The notes below the pieces were generated by a model. It saw only the letters and a list, made by a program, of their open reading frames with translations, ran no database searches and was not told the DNA's origin. Source: a bacterium (lineage in GTDB: Bacteria; Sysuimicrobiota; Sysuimicrobiia; Sysuimicrobiales; Segetimicrobiaceae). From it: a DNA stretch of 64,000 nt. Every line of letters begins with the position of its first letter. The first letter of the stretch is position 1. The stretch spans positions 106,900 to 170,899 of the forward strand of contig DATGHU010000032.1 of the NCBI GenBank assembly GCA_035307765.1. Direction: 5' to 3'. The position numbers were made by a program, and so were the translations under genes. Below are positions 25,190 to 33,708 of this stretch, piece after piece.

Positions 25190-25241
25190 AGAGCCCGACC
25201 CTCCCGCGCCGGACGCTGCCGCCGGCGGAGGGCCGGGCTCT
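25190..25241 (-). terminator. Intrinsic terminator inside the sugar ABC operon
   Basis: Leftward RNA reads AGAGCCCG, a mismatch, then CCCTCC-type pairing (arms 25227-25241 and 25190-25204), with an inner GCCGG/CCGGC stem (25208-25212 and 25222-25226). The outer stem is 8 bp plus 6 bp with one A-C mismatch. The descending arm runs straight into UUUU (+ strand aaaa at 25187-25190). It lies 18 bp after the binding-protein stop and before the MalF gene, so it acts as a partial terminator. Confidence 0.75.
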
Positions 25242-25259
25242 CATCGGAAGACGGCGCCG

Positions 25260-26618
25260 CTATTTCTCGGTCTTGTCCAGCATCTCCTGGAACTGCGTGT
25301 TGGCCTCCGCGATCACGTCCGCCGACTTGGCCCCCTCGATGGCCTTCTGGATGGCGACGCCGATGATGTCTCGATACTGTGTGACGTCGACGATCTCCGG
25401 CAGCCCCGGGCGGCTGATCTTCAGGCTGTCCTGATACGCCTGGTACCAGCTGAGCGGCATCTTATGTTTGGCCTTGATCTCCGGCAGCCCCCAGCTGGAC
25501 GCGCGGCCGACGCCAACGCCGGAGAGCAGCTCGCGGTTGCAGTTGGTCTTGCTGGTCGCCCACTCGCTGAACAAGTACGCGGCTTCTTTGTGCCGGCTCT
25601 GGCCGCTCACGGCCATCGCGTTGGTGAACGTCGGGGCGAAGCGGCCGGCGGGGCCGCCCGGCAGCGGAGCGTATCCGACCTTGCCGACGATCTTCGACTT
25701 CGTGGGGTCCTCGAATTGGTTGGCGAAGTTCACGCCGTCGATGTAGATGGCGACCTGGCCTTGGATGAATGCCGCGCTGCACTCGTACCAGTTGAAGTTG
25801 ACGACGCCGGGCGGGGCATATCGCCGCAGCATCCCCGCGTACCAGTCCATGGTCTTGATCCAGGCCGGGGTGTTCATCGCCGATTTCCGGTCGGCGGTCA
25901 GATACTGCCCGCCCATCGCAAAAAGCACGAAGGCCCAGGGCGTGGCGTTGGCGTTCTTGAGCCCCCGCATGACGAAACCGTACATGTTCGGCGGGTTGTG
26001 CAGCTGCTTGGCCTGACTCTCCAATTCGTCCAGGGTCTTCGGCGGCCCCCACCCCTTCTGATCAAAGAGATCCTTCCGGTAGAACAGGACGAACGGATCC
26101 GGGAAGGTGGGGAGGGCGCTGATCGACTTGTCGGGCTCGGTGACCGCGTCCACCGCGCCCTTGGTCATGTCGCTCCACGCATAATCCTCCGCCGTCAAGC
26201 TCTTGTCTTTCAAATCGTCGTTCAGCGGCAGGAACCATCCGGACTTCCAAAAGCGCCGCTTTTCGACATGCATGCTGGCGTGCCAGGCATCGATGTCTCC
26301 GGATCCCGCCGCCATCTGCACGACGAGCTTCTCGCGGCCCTGGACCTCCGGAATGACCTCGTGCTGGATCTTTATGCCGGTGAGCGATTCAAACTCGGGA
26401 AAGTGCTTCTCGATCTCGTCGACCCACGGGTGCTTATAGAAGAGCAGGGACAGCGTCGTGCCTTTGTACCGCTGCCAGTTGACGCTCCCCGCCGCGGCCG
26501 GCGAGAGCGCGAACGGGCTGACCGCGGCCCCCGCCGCCGCGGCCGCACCCAGCCTCAGCAGCTGCCGCCGCGTCATCCCAGGAGACTGAACGCCCTTCCC
26601 ACTCTGCGTTCTGCCCAT
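25260..26618 (-). CDS. Sugar ABC transporter substrate-binding protein (SBP family 1)
   Basis: 452-aa exported protein with a twin-arginine signal (MTRRQLLRLGAAAAAGAAV) after a 14-residue N-region. A GAGGAGGAG ribosome site supports the ATG at 26618. The mature protein has the family-1 pattern: an early KGTTLSLLFYKHPW strand, the fluctuating central region LPTFPDPFVLFYRKDLFDQKGWGPPKTLDEL (two segments) and a late EAAYLFSEWATSK helix. It should bind a sugar or sugar derivative outside the membrane and deliver it to the MalF/MalG-type permeases downstream. Confidence 0.93.
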   Translation of the reverse strand: MGRTQSGKGVQSPGMTRRQLLRLGAAAAAGAAVSPFALSPAAAGSVNWQRYKGTTLSLLFYKHPWVDEIEKHFPEFESLTGIKIQHEVIPEVQGREKLVVQMAAGSGDIDAWHASMHVEKRRFWKSGWFLPLNDDLKDKSLTAEDYAWSDMTKGAVDAVTEPDKSISALPTFPDPFVLFYRKDLFDQKGWGPPKTLDELESQAKQLHNPPNMYGFVMRGLKNANATPWAFVLFAMGGQYLTADRKSAMNTPAWIKTMDWYAGMLRRYAPPGVVNFNWYECSAAFIQGQVAIYIDGVNFANQFEDPTKSKIVGKVGYAPLPGGPAGRFAPTFTNAMAVSGQSRHKEAAYLFSEWATSKTNCNRELLSGVGVGRASSWGLPEIKAKHKMPLSWYQAYQDSLKISRPGLPEIVDVTQYRDIIGVAIQKAIEGAKSADVIAEANTQFQEMLDKTEK

Positions 26619-26741
26619 GCGCTCCTCCTCGCTGCGCCCCCCGCGCGGGGCCCCGGCAAGGACACGGCCCGCACCGGCGCGGACGGGCGGAAAACTCGCC
26701 AGGCGATGTTAGCCAGCAGGCCCTCAAACTCCTTGCGGGGC

Positions 26742-27716
26742 TCACCGCAGCGGCTGCAGCCGCCACGAGCCAACGAGGGCGACGATCAGGAGAAGAGCCC
26801 CCAGCGCGGCGACGAGGCCGGTGATCTCAACCGGCTGCGATTCCCACCCCACGCTGCGGGCGAGCGTGCGATAAACCGCGCGCAGCGCCCCGGCGGACGT
26901 GGGATGAAAGTACTCGCCGCCGGTCCGGTGCGCCACCGCGCGCAGGGTTTCTTCGTCCAGCGGGCCGCCGACCATCCAACGGTTGTCGGGGGTGATCGGC
27001 TGGCCGATGCCGACGGTATACACCGTCACCTCCTCGAGCCGGGCCAGGTCCGCCGCCGCGAGCGGGTCCATCCCGGCGTTGTTCTGCCCGTCCGACATGA
27101 GGACGACGATGCCGGGAGGCCGGGGGCCGGGCGGTCGTGGAGGAATGGTGCCGTCGGGCAGCGGGCGGACGCGCCCGGGAAGGGCGGCGACCGCCTCCAT
27201 CAGGCCATCGCCGATCGCGGTCCGGTGCCTCAGGCTGATCCCCGCGATCGCTTCCTGCACCCGCTGGTGATCATCGGTGGGCAGGAGGTGCAGGACGGCG
27301 TTGCCCGCAAACGTGACCAGCCCGATCCGGATGTGCCCCGGCAGCGCGGCGACAAATGCCTTGGCCGCCGCCTGGGCGGCCGCCAGACGCGTGGGGGTCA
27401 CGTCCCGGGACAGCATGCTGCCGCTCACGTCGATGGCGAGCATGATCGCCGACTGGTCGGTCGGGATCTGGATGGGGACGACCGGCCGCGACACGGCGAA
27501 GGCGACGACGGCGAGCGCCAGCAGAAACGCGGCCGGAGGGATATGGCGGCGAAGGCGACGGCGGGTCCCCATCGCCAGGACCGCGACATCGAGGCGTGGA
27601 AACCTAATCGCGGAGGGGGGGCGGAGGCGCAGCAGCCACAGATACGCCGCCGCGGCAAACGGGACGACGAGGAGCCCCCAGAGGAAGACCGGCCAGCGGA
27701 AGCTAACCACGGACAA
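26742..27716 (-). CDS. BatA-like von Willebrand factor A domain membrane protein
   Basis: 324 aa. Two N-terminal membrane segments (BatA-type, WPVFLWGLLVVPFAAAAYLW and IPPAAFLLALAVVAFAV) precede a VWA domain with an intact MIDAS start DVSGSM, a Thr in RTAIGDGL and the Asp in LMSDGQNN. A C-terminal membrane segment follows (LVAALGALLLIVALVGSW). BatA proteins are linked to MoxR-type ATPases and envelope or aerotolerance functions, but no MoxR gene is adjacent. The start is uncertain: TTG at 27716 or GTG at 27710, both just after an AGGTGA site. Confidence 0.85.
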   Translation of the reverse strand: MSVVSFRWPVFLWGLLVVPFAAAAYLWLLRLRPPSAIRFPRLDVAVLAMGTRRRLRRHIPPAAFLLALAVVAFAVSRPVVPIQIPTDQSAIMLAIDVSGSMLSRDVTPTRLAAAQAAAKAFVAALPGHIRIGLVTFAGNAVLHLLPTDDHQRVQEAIAGISLRHRTAIGDGLMEAVAALPGRVRPLPDGTIPPRPPGPRPPGIVVLMSDGQNNAGMDPLAAADLARLEEVTVYTVGIGQPITPDNRWMVGGPLDEETLRAVAHRTGGEYFHPTSAGALRAVYRTLARSVGWESQPVEITGLVAALGALLLIVALVGSWRLQPLR

Positions 27717-27907
27717 TCATCACCTGCCGGTCGGCGTTGGATCCGACCGGGATGGTCTCGACGGGCGGGTGGACGTTTGCCCCCCCTTCGCGAATGCCGG
27801 GAAGGGATCCTGCTCGTCCACAACGCGGCCAACATATATTCGTTACAGAAATCCCCGATGATGGGAGGCACGAGCTCACAGGCTTCATTCGTGGGGAGGG
27901 AGCACCT

Positions 27908-28360
27908 ATGAGAAACATCGTGGCAGGGTTGATCGGGATCGCCTGCGCGCTCCTGTACGCCGCTCCGCCGACAGGCGCGGCGATGATGGGCGGGGACGTG
28001 AAGAAGGAACTGCAGACCGCCATCTTTCACTCCAGCGAACTGGCCCAGCGGGGCAACGCGGTTGCGGCCGCGAAGTTGCACCTGCAGCACGTGATCAACT
28101 GCCTGGAGGGTCCGAACGGCGCGGACTTCCAGACCTCCGCCGGCTACCCGTGCCAGGGGATGGGCAACGGCATCATCCCCGATCTGAAGGCCCAGGTGGC
28201 GGCGAAGGTTCCAGGGGCCGACGAGGCAATGAAGCAGGCCATGCTCGCCTGGACCCTCGCCAAGCAAGGCATCGCGAAGAACGACGTCAACGAGGTCCAG
28301 CCCTGGGCGAAGGTGGTGTCCGACTACCTGAAGGCCGCGCTCCAGGCCCTGGGCTCCTAA
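27908..28360 (+). CDS. Small exported helical protein of unknown function
   Basis: 150 aa starting at an ATG with GGGAGGGAG upstream. A signal peptide (residues 1 to about 24) is followed by a mostly helical domain. Conserved-looking polar residues are His41, His58 and His61 and Cys65 and Cys82 (in HVINCLEG and AGYPCQG). The spacing could bind a metal or heme or form one disulfide, but no CxxCH motif is present. No family is recognised. An AT-rich patch (TATATT at 27835-27840) upstream may be its -10 box. It is convergent with the beta-CASP gene and shares the hairpin at 28419-28453. Confidence 0.7.
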   Translation: MRNIVAGLIGIACALLYAAPPTGAAMMGGDVKKELQTAIFHSSELAQRGNAVAAAKLHLQHVINCLEGPNGADFQTSAGYPCQGMGNGIIPDLKAQVAAKVPGADEAMKQAMLAWTLAKQGIAKNDVNEVQPWAKVVSDYLKAALQALGS

Positions 28361-28418
28361 CTCAGCGGATCGTCCGGATCGACGGCGCGGCCTGACCGCG
28401 CCGACCCCTTGCGGGTCC

Positions 28419-28453
28419 CGGCCGCAGCGACCGTTCGCAGGTCGCTGCGGCCG
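28419..28453. terminator. Strong stem-loop between convergent genes
   Basis: A perfect 14-bp inverted repeat, CGGCCGCAGCGACC at 28419-28432 and GGTCGCTGCGGCCG at 28440-28453, with a 7-nt loop. It lies between the end of the exported-protein gene and the end of the leftward hydrolase gene, so it can serve both. There is no U-tract on either side. Confidence 0.55.
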
Positions 28454-28557
28454 TCGGGTTCACCGCGCAACTCCCCCGGAGGGACGCTGTCGAAGGGGGA
28501 GCGGCGCGAGCGGAGGCGAAGCCGTGCGGAACGGTACACACCGTCCCGAGCGGCGCC

Positions 28558-29925
28558 TCAGACCGTGATCGGCTGGCCGCGGGGGGGGATCTCGGTGGGG
28601 ATCCCGCGCGCGGAGAGCACGCCGGCCAGCCCGGCCGCCTCACCCTCCTCCCCGTGCACGCAGTACACCCTCCCGACCTTCGGCACCCGCTGCACCCACT
28701 CCACCAACTCGGCTCCGTCGGCATGGGCGCTGAATGCCGCCAGGACCGCGACCCGCAGCCGGACGTCAAAGGGTTCCCCGTAGACCCGCACCGGCGAGAC
28801 GCCGTCGACGAGACGGCGGCCGAGGGTGTTCGCCGCCTGGAACCCCACGATGAGCAGCACGGATCTGGGGTCGGCAATGTGATGGCGGAGATGCTGGAGG
28901 ATCCGCCCGGACTCGCACATCCCCGAGGTGGCGATCACGAGGAACGACTCGGCTTTGGTGTTCAGCGTCTTCGACTCCTCCGCCGACCGCAGGTAGCTGA
29001 GCCCCTTGAACCCGAAGGGATCCTGCCACTCCAAGTGCGTTCGGACTTCGTCGTCAAAGCACTCCGGATGGAGCCGGAAGATCTCGGTCGCGTCCACCGC
29101 CATGGGGCTGTCGACGTAGGTCGCCACCGCGGGCACCCGGCCGGTTTCGCGCAGCCGGTGGAGCGCGTAGGTGATGTCCTGGGCGCGCCCGACGGCGAAC
29201 GACGGGATGAGAACCTTGCCGCCGCCGGCGACGGTCTCGCTGACGATCTCGCCCAGCTTGCGCTCGCCTTCGGCGATCGGGGGGTGCCGGCGGGTTCCGT
29301 AGGTCGATTCCATCAGCAGGACATCGACGGCCGGCAGCGGCTCGGGGTCGCGGAGGATGGGTGCCCCCGGACGTCCGAGATCGCCCGTGAACCCGAGCGT
29401 GCGTCCCGCGGCCTCGATGCTCGTCACCGCCGACCCGAGGATGTGCCCGGCGTCGCGAAAGGTGACCGTCGCGCCCCCGATCGGAAACGCCCGCCCGTAG
29501 GGGACCCCCACGAGGTGGCCGATCGCCGCCTCCGCCTCTTCGGCGCTGTACAGCGGTGGGGAGGACGGTTTCCCACCGGTGCGCCCCCGCTTCGCGAGAA
29601 ACACCGCGTCCTGGTGCTGAACCTTCGCGCTGTCGCGGAGGATCAGCCCCGCAAGATCCCGCGTCGCCGGCGTGCAGTAGATCGGACCGGAGAACCCTTG
29701 GCTGACGAGGGTGGGAAGGTTGCCGCAGTGGTCGAGATGCGCGTGAGAAAGGACCACGGCGTCGATGCTGGACGGTGGAAACGGGAGATGGGCGTTCACC
29801 TCGTAGGCCTCATCCCGCCGCCCCTGAAACAGCCCGCAGTCGAGCAGCAGACGGACCCCGGACGTCTCGACCAGGTGCATCGATCCCGTCACGGTGCGCA
29901 CCGCGCCATAGCAGGTCACTTCCAT
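28558..29925 (-). CDS. Beta-CASP metallo-beta-lactamase-fold RNA hydrolase
   Basis: 455 aa from the ATG at 29925, where family similarity begins (MEVTCYGAVRTVTGSMHL). Metal ligands are in SHAHLDHCGNL, GDLG and a late HADG region. The beta-CASP domain carries VATYVDSPMAVDAT and TSGMCESGRILQHLRHHI. Proteins of this group are zinc-dependent exo- or endoribonucleases related to the CPSF-73 and RNase J class. It stands just downstream of the enolase-superfamily gene (22 bp), probably in the same leftward transcript, though no functional link is seen. Confidence 0.92.
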   Translation of the reverse strand: MEVTCYGAVRTVTGSMHLVETSGVRLLLDCGLFQGRRDEAYEVNAHLPFPPSSIDAVVLSHAHLDHCGNLPTLVSQGFSGPIYCTPATRDLAGLILRDSAKVQHQDAVFLAKRGRTGGKPSSPPLYSAEEAEAAIGHLVGVPYGRAFPIGGATVTFRDAGHILGSAVTSIEAAGRTLGFTGDLGRPGAPILRDPEPLPAVDVLLMESTYGTRRHPPIAEGERKLGEIVSETVAGGGKVLIPSFAVGRAQDITYALHRLRETGRVPAVATYVDSPMAVDATEIFRLHPECFDDEVRTHLEWQDPFGFKGLSYLRSAEESKTLNTKAESFLVIATSGMCESGRILQHLRHHIADPRSVLLIVGFQAANTLGRRLVDGVSPVRVYGEPFDVRLRVAVLAAFSAHADGAELVEWVQRVPKVGRVYCVHGEEGEAAGLAGVLSARGIPTEIPPRGQPITV

Positions 29926-29947
29926 CGCCGGCGCCACGGCAGCGGCC

Positions 29948-31084
29948 CTAGGCGCGCGCGGGCCGCGACGCGGCGGCGGGCGCCCCGGCTCCCGGTCTGA
30001 CCTCGTACCGCCGCAGCGCGTCCCAGTCGAACTCCACCCCATGGCCCGGGACCGATGGGGGGGTCAGGCATCCCCGCTCGGCCCGCAGCGGCGTCCGGAG
30101 CACCCCCAGGTCCGCCAGGCTGCCCCCATCGACGTCTTCGAGGACCGTGGCGTTCGACACGGCGCAGTGGAGGTGGCAGGAGATCTCGGCCATCAGGTGC
30201 CCGGAGACGAGGAGGTTGTGGCTCTCGGCCAGGTGGGCAATCTTCATCCACTCGGTGATGCCCCCCACCCGTGCCACGTCGGGCTGCACGATGTCGACCG
30301 CCGACTGGCGCACGTACTCGGCAAACTGATACGTGCTGTGAACGTTCTCGCCGAGGGCCACGGGCAGAGGCACGTGCGCTTTCACCCAGGCGTTTCCTGG
30401 GACGTCGTCCGCGAGCACCGGCTCCTCGATCCAGTGCGGGGCGAAGGGCTCGAGCATCCTGACCCGCCGCACCGCCTCCGCCGCCGTCCACTTTTGGTTG
30501 GCGTCAACCATCAGCCGGGCGCGTGGGCCAACCTGCTCACGTACCGCCCGCACGCGTTCCACGTCCGCGTCCGGATCGTCCGACCCGACCTTCATCTTAA
30601 ACGCCTGATACCCGCGCCGCTGCCAGCCCTCGACCTGCGCGCGCAACTCGGGGAGCGGCAGGTGGAGGTTGACCCCGCTGCCGTAGGCGACCACGGGCTG
30701 CACCCGGCCGCCGAGCACCTCAGCCAGCGGCCGGGCGGCGGCCCGGGCGGCGAGGTCCCACAGCGCGATGTCCAGCGAGGCCAGGGCCAACCGGGCGATC
30801 CCGCCGGCGGCATCATGCGTGCCCTGCCAGAGTTCGTGCCAGATCCGGCCGATCGGCGCGGGGTCGCGTCCGTCGATCATGGGCAGCAGGTAGTCCGAGA
30901 GCAGCGCCGCGACTGCGGTGCCGCCGGTCCCGATCGTGTAGGCCCAGCCGACCCCGCCGAGTTTGGCATCGGTCGCCACCCGCGTGATGATGAGCTCGTG
31001 ATGCGTGATGCGATGCGTCGCGCTTCCCCATGGTGCCGGCAGCGGCACCCGGTAGCAGCGAGCCTCGGTTGAGACGATCTTCAC
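29948..31084 (-). CDS. Enolase-superfamily enzyme (mandelate racemase/muconate lactonizing type)
   Basis: 378 aa from a GTG at 31084 with GGGAGGGG upstream; the longer frame adds a low-complexity N-terminus. The N-terminal capping domain begins VKIVSTEARCYRVPLPAPWG. The barrel domain shows FKMKVGSDDPDADVERV with the catalytic Lys pair region, metal ligands in LMVDANQKW, IEEPV and ALGENV, and a late region with VAR and SGHLMAEISCHLH. Such enzymes dehydrate or epimerise sugar acids. It is probably part of the leftward amidohydrolase/enolase/hydrolase set and opposite the sugar-dehydrogenase cluster. Confidence 0.9.
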   Translation of the reverse strand: MKIVSTEARCYRVPLPAPWGSATHRITHHELIITRVATDAKLGGVGWAYTIGTGGTAVAALLSDYLLPMIDGRDPAPIGRIWHELWQGTHDAAGGIARLALASLDIALWDLAARAAARPLAEVLGGRVQPVVAYGSGVNLHLPLPELRAQVEGWQRRGYQAFKMKVGSDDPDADVERVRAVREQVGPRARLMVDANQKWTAAEAVRRVRMLEPFAPHWIEEPVLADDVPGNAWVKAHVPLPVALGENVHSTYQFAEYVRQSAVDIVQPDVARVGGITEWMKIAHLAESHNLLVSGHLMAEISCHLHCAVSNATVLEDVDGGSLADLGVLRTPLRAERGCLTPPSVPGHGVEFDWDALRRYEVRPGAGAPAAASRPARA

Positions 31085-31190
31085 CGTGTTCCCCTCCCAC
31101 CGCGGCCGATTCGCCGGAGGACGAGCAGACGGCCGGTGCCCGGCCGAACCCCAGGCTGGCAACCGCGCCGGGCGCGGCCCGTCCCCGGCG

Positions 31191-32381
31191 CTATTCGGCC
31201 GACAGCGTATCCCGGCGGCGGCCGCCTTGAAGGATCAGCCCGACACGCCGCAGGGAGCTGATATCCTCGAGCGGGTTGGCGTCCACGCTGATCACGTCGG
31301 CCAACTTCCCGGGCTCGAGAGTCCCCACCTCGTTCGCCAGCCCGATCGCCTCGGCGGCACGGCGGGTGGCGGCCTGAATCGCATCGTGCCGGTCCGCTCC
31401 CCATTCGACGACCTGGGCGATCTCCCACCACATCAGGCCGTGCATCGAATCGGTGCCGAGCGCCCACCGGACGCCGCTCTCGAGCACAGACCGGAAGGTC
31501 TCCTGAGACCTCGCGCGCGCTTCCTTGAGCTTGGCCATGATCGACGGCTCGTGAGCATCCCCCTTCTCGATGCCGTCGGGATGGCCGCTCACCGCGTTGT
31601 TGGTCACCAGCCATGTGCCGCGCTTGCGCATGGCCACGAAGTCGTCCGGGTCGCACAGCTTGCCGTGTTCGATCGTGTCGACCCCTGCGTCGATGCAGAT
31701 CTTCACCCCGGGACCTCCGTGGGCGTGGACGGCGATGGGCTTGTTGTTCCGGTGCGCCTCCTCCACCGCCACCTGGACCTCGTGGGGGGTGTAGGCGTAC
31801 CAGCGGGTGGACGTTCCCTTGCTCGAAGTGCCGCCCGTCATGAAGAGCTTGATGAGGTCGGCGCCTCTGGCCACGTTTTCCCGGATACGCTTGCGAATCT
31901 CGTCCTCCCCGTCGGAGTACGTCAGCGCGGCACCGTGCCCGTTGCGGGCGGTGATCGGCCGGGTCGCGACCAGGAGCCGCGGGCCGGGGAGCGTTCCCGC
32001 GGCGATGGCTCCGCGCAGGTCGACGTCGATGAAGTGCTCCTCGCCCACCACCCGCATCGTAGTCACGCCGGACCGCAGGTCGAGGCGGAGGTTCTGGATC
32101 GCCCGCAGCAGCTGCGGCACCGGGGGCTGGCGGAGCTGGCCGATCTGGTCCCCCAGGCCGGGGACGATCGAGGCGTGGGAATGGGCATCGACAAAACCCG
32201 GCAGGAGGGTCTGCCCGCCGCAGTCGATCACCTCGGCCCCCTGCGGGATGGGGAGGTCCGCCTCGCGGCCGACCGCGGTGATCCGCTCCCCCTCCACCAG
32301 CACCACCCCCCGCTCGATCGGCGGGCGGCCGGTGCCGTCAATGATGCGCCGTGCCTTAATCGCGAGACGCGCTGCGTGCAT
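31191..32381 (-). CDS. Metal-dependent amidohydrolase (imidazolonepropionase/prolidase-like)
   Basis: 396 aa from an ATG at 32381 with GGAGGAG upstream. The metal site is intact: DAHSHASI, the Lys in DLIKLFMTGG, HAHGGPGVK, TIEHGKLCD and the late GTDSMHG. The C-terminus has the typical VGTLEPGKLADVISVDANP. This class includes Xaa-Pro dipeptidases and other cyclic-amide or imide hydrolases, so the exact substrate is open. The gene precedes the enolase-superfamily gene by 106 bp on the same strand and diverges from the Gfo/Idh/MocA gene. Confidence 0.9.
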   Translation of the reverse strand: MHAARLAIKARRIIDGTGRPPIERGVVLVEGERITAVGREADLPIPQGAEVIDCGGQTLLPGFVDAHSHASIVPGLGDQIGQLRQPPVPQLLRAIQNLRLDLRSGVTTMRVVGEEHFIDVDLRGAIAAGTLPGPRLLVATRPITARNGHGAALTYSDGEDEIRKRIRENVARGADLIKLFMTGGTSSKGTSTRWYAYTPHEVQVAVEEAHRNNKPIAVHAHGGPGVKICIDAGVDTIEHGKLCDPDDFVAMRKRGTWLVTNNAVSGHPDGIEKGDAHEPSIMAKLKEARARSQETFRSVLESGVRWALGTDSMHGLMWWEIAQVVEWGADRHDAIQAATRRAAEAIGLANEVGTLEPGKLADVISVDANPLEDISSLRRVGLILQGGRRRDTLSAE

Positions 32382-32580
32382 CGTCCGCTCCTCCGGGTGA
32401 GCTCGATCTCCATGAGGAGCATCCCCGTCCAAGGTGATCCGCGCCGACCCTCAACGCCCCACCGGGACGGCGGGCCGCTCGCGCCGGGATCGGTGCGGAC
32501 CCGGCCCAGCCCGGTTTCGCCGGGGGCGTGCCCCGTCCCTGTGAGCAGGCGGGAGCGAGGTGGGGAGAGAAAGGAGGCGT

Positions 32581-33702
32581 ATGACTACACATCCGCTCAG
32601 GATCGGCGTGCTCGGCGCGGGGGCTTGGGCCTGCCACGCTCATATCCCCGGGTGGCTGCGCGATCCGCGCTGCCGTGTCGTGACGGTCTGCGACGTTGAC
32701 CCGGCCAAGGCGCAGGATGCCGCTCGGCACTTCGACATCCCGGACCCCAGCGACAACTGGAAGGCGGTCGTCGACCGGCCCGACCTCGATGTCATCGACG
32801 TCGTGACGCCCTCCCACACCCACCACGAACTATCGCGCGCGGCGCTCCTGGCGGGGAAGCACGTCCTCTGCGAAAAGCCCGTGGCCTTTGATTTCCGGGA
32901 CACCCTCCGGGCGGCGGACCTCGCCAAACGTCAGGGACGCCTGACCAAGTTGGGCTTCACGTTCCGCTACAGCCCGGGGGTCCGGTACGCAAAGTCGCTG
33001 ATCGACGGCGGGTTCGTCGGCACCCCGTTCATCTTCAACGGGTACGAGCAGAACTCGCAGTGGCTGGACCCAAAAACCCCGCTCCGCCAGGTGGATCCCG
33101 GCGCCGATCCCTCAATCCTGCGGGTGTCATCGCTCGAGGGGTACGGGGCGCCGATCATCGACATCGGTCACTGGTGGGTGGGCGCCGGGTACGCGCGCGT
33201 CGTCGGCACGATGCGGAACTTCATCCCGGAACGGATGGTGCGCGCCACCGGCCGGATGATGCGGATGAACATCGACGACGGGGCGGTCTACATCGGCGAG
33301 TACCAGAACGGGGCCGTCGGGTCGATCCAAACGAGCTACGTGACGATCGGCAACTACCCGGGGATCGAGGCACGGATCTACGGGACCCGCGGCGCGATCA
33401 TCTGCCGCCTGGTCGAGGAAGGCGGGGTTGCGGAAACGATCAAGGTCGCCACCCCCGACCAGGTGGAGTTCCGGCCCATGGAGATCCCGGCCGAATTTTA
33501 CCCGGCGGGCGGCCACGCCAGGGAGTCGTGGCGCTCGCTCTTCTACGCCAACCTCATCAAGGATTTCATCGACGAGATCCTGGATGGGGGCGGCCGCAAC
33601 CAGGGCAACTTCGAGGACGGCGCGCGGGTCCAGGAAGTGATCAACGCCGTCGAACGCTCCTTCCGGGAGCGCCGCTGGGTCGACCTGCCGCTCGAGCGAT
33701 AG
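32581..33702 (+). CDS. Gfo/Idh/MocA-family dehydrogenase
   Basis: 373 aa, NAD(P)-dependent sugar or polyol dehydrogenase. It has a strong AAAGGAGG ribosome site. The Rossmann motif is GVLGAGAWACHAH, and the family signature LCEKPVAFDF supplies the conserved EKP Lys. The C-terminal domain includes a probable catalytic His in IIDIGHWWVG. It opens a rightward cluster with a DUF885 protein, a peptide-type ABC importer, a second Gfo/Idh/MocA protein, a 2-hydroxyacid dehydrogenase and an SDR, which together suggest uptake and oxidation of a sugar derivative. Confidence 0.93.
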   Translation: MTTHPLRIGVLGAGAWACHAHIPGWLRDPRCRVVTVCDVDPAKAQDAARHFDIPDPSDNWKAVVDRPDLDVIDVVTPSHTHHELSRAALLAGKHVLCEKPVAFDFRDTLRAADLAKRQGRLTKLGFTFRYSPGVRYAKSLIDGGFVGTPFIFNGYEQNSQWLDPKTPLRQVDPGADPSILRVSSLEGYGAPIIDIGHWWVGAGYARVVGTMRNFIPERMVRATGRMMRMNIDDGAVYIGEYQNGAVGSIQTSYVTIGNYPGIEARIYGTRGAIICRLVEEGGVAETIKVATPDQVEFRPMEIPAEFYPAGGHARESWRSLFYANLIKDFIDEILDGGGRNQGNFEDGARVQEVINAVERSFRERRWVDLPLER

Positions 33703-33708
33703 CCGGCG

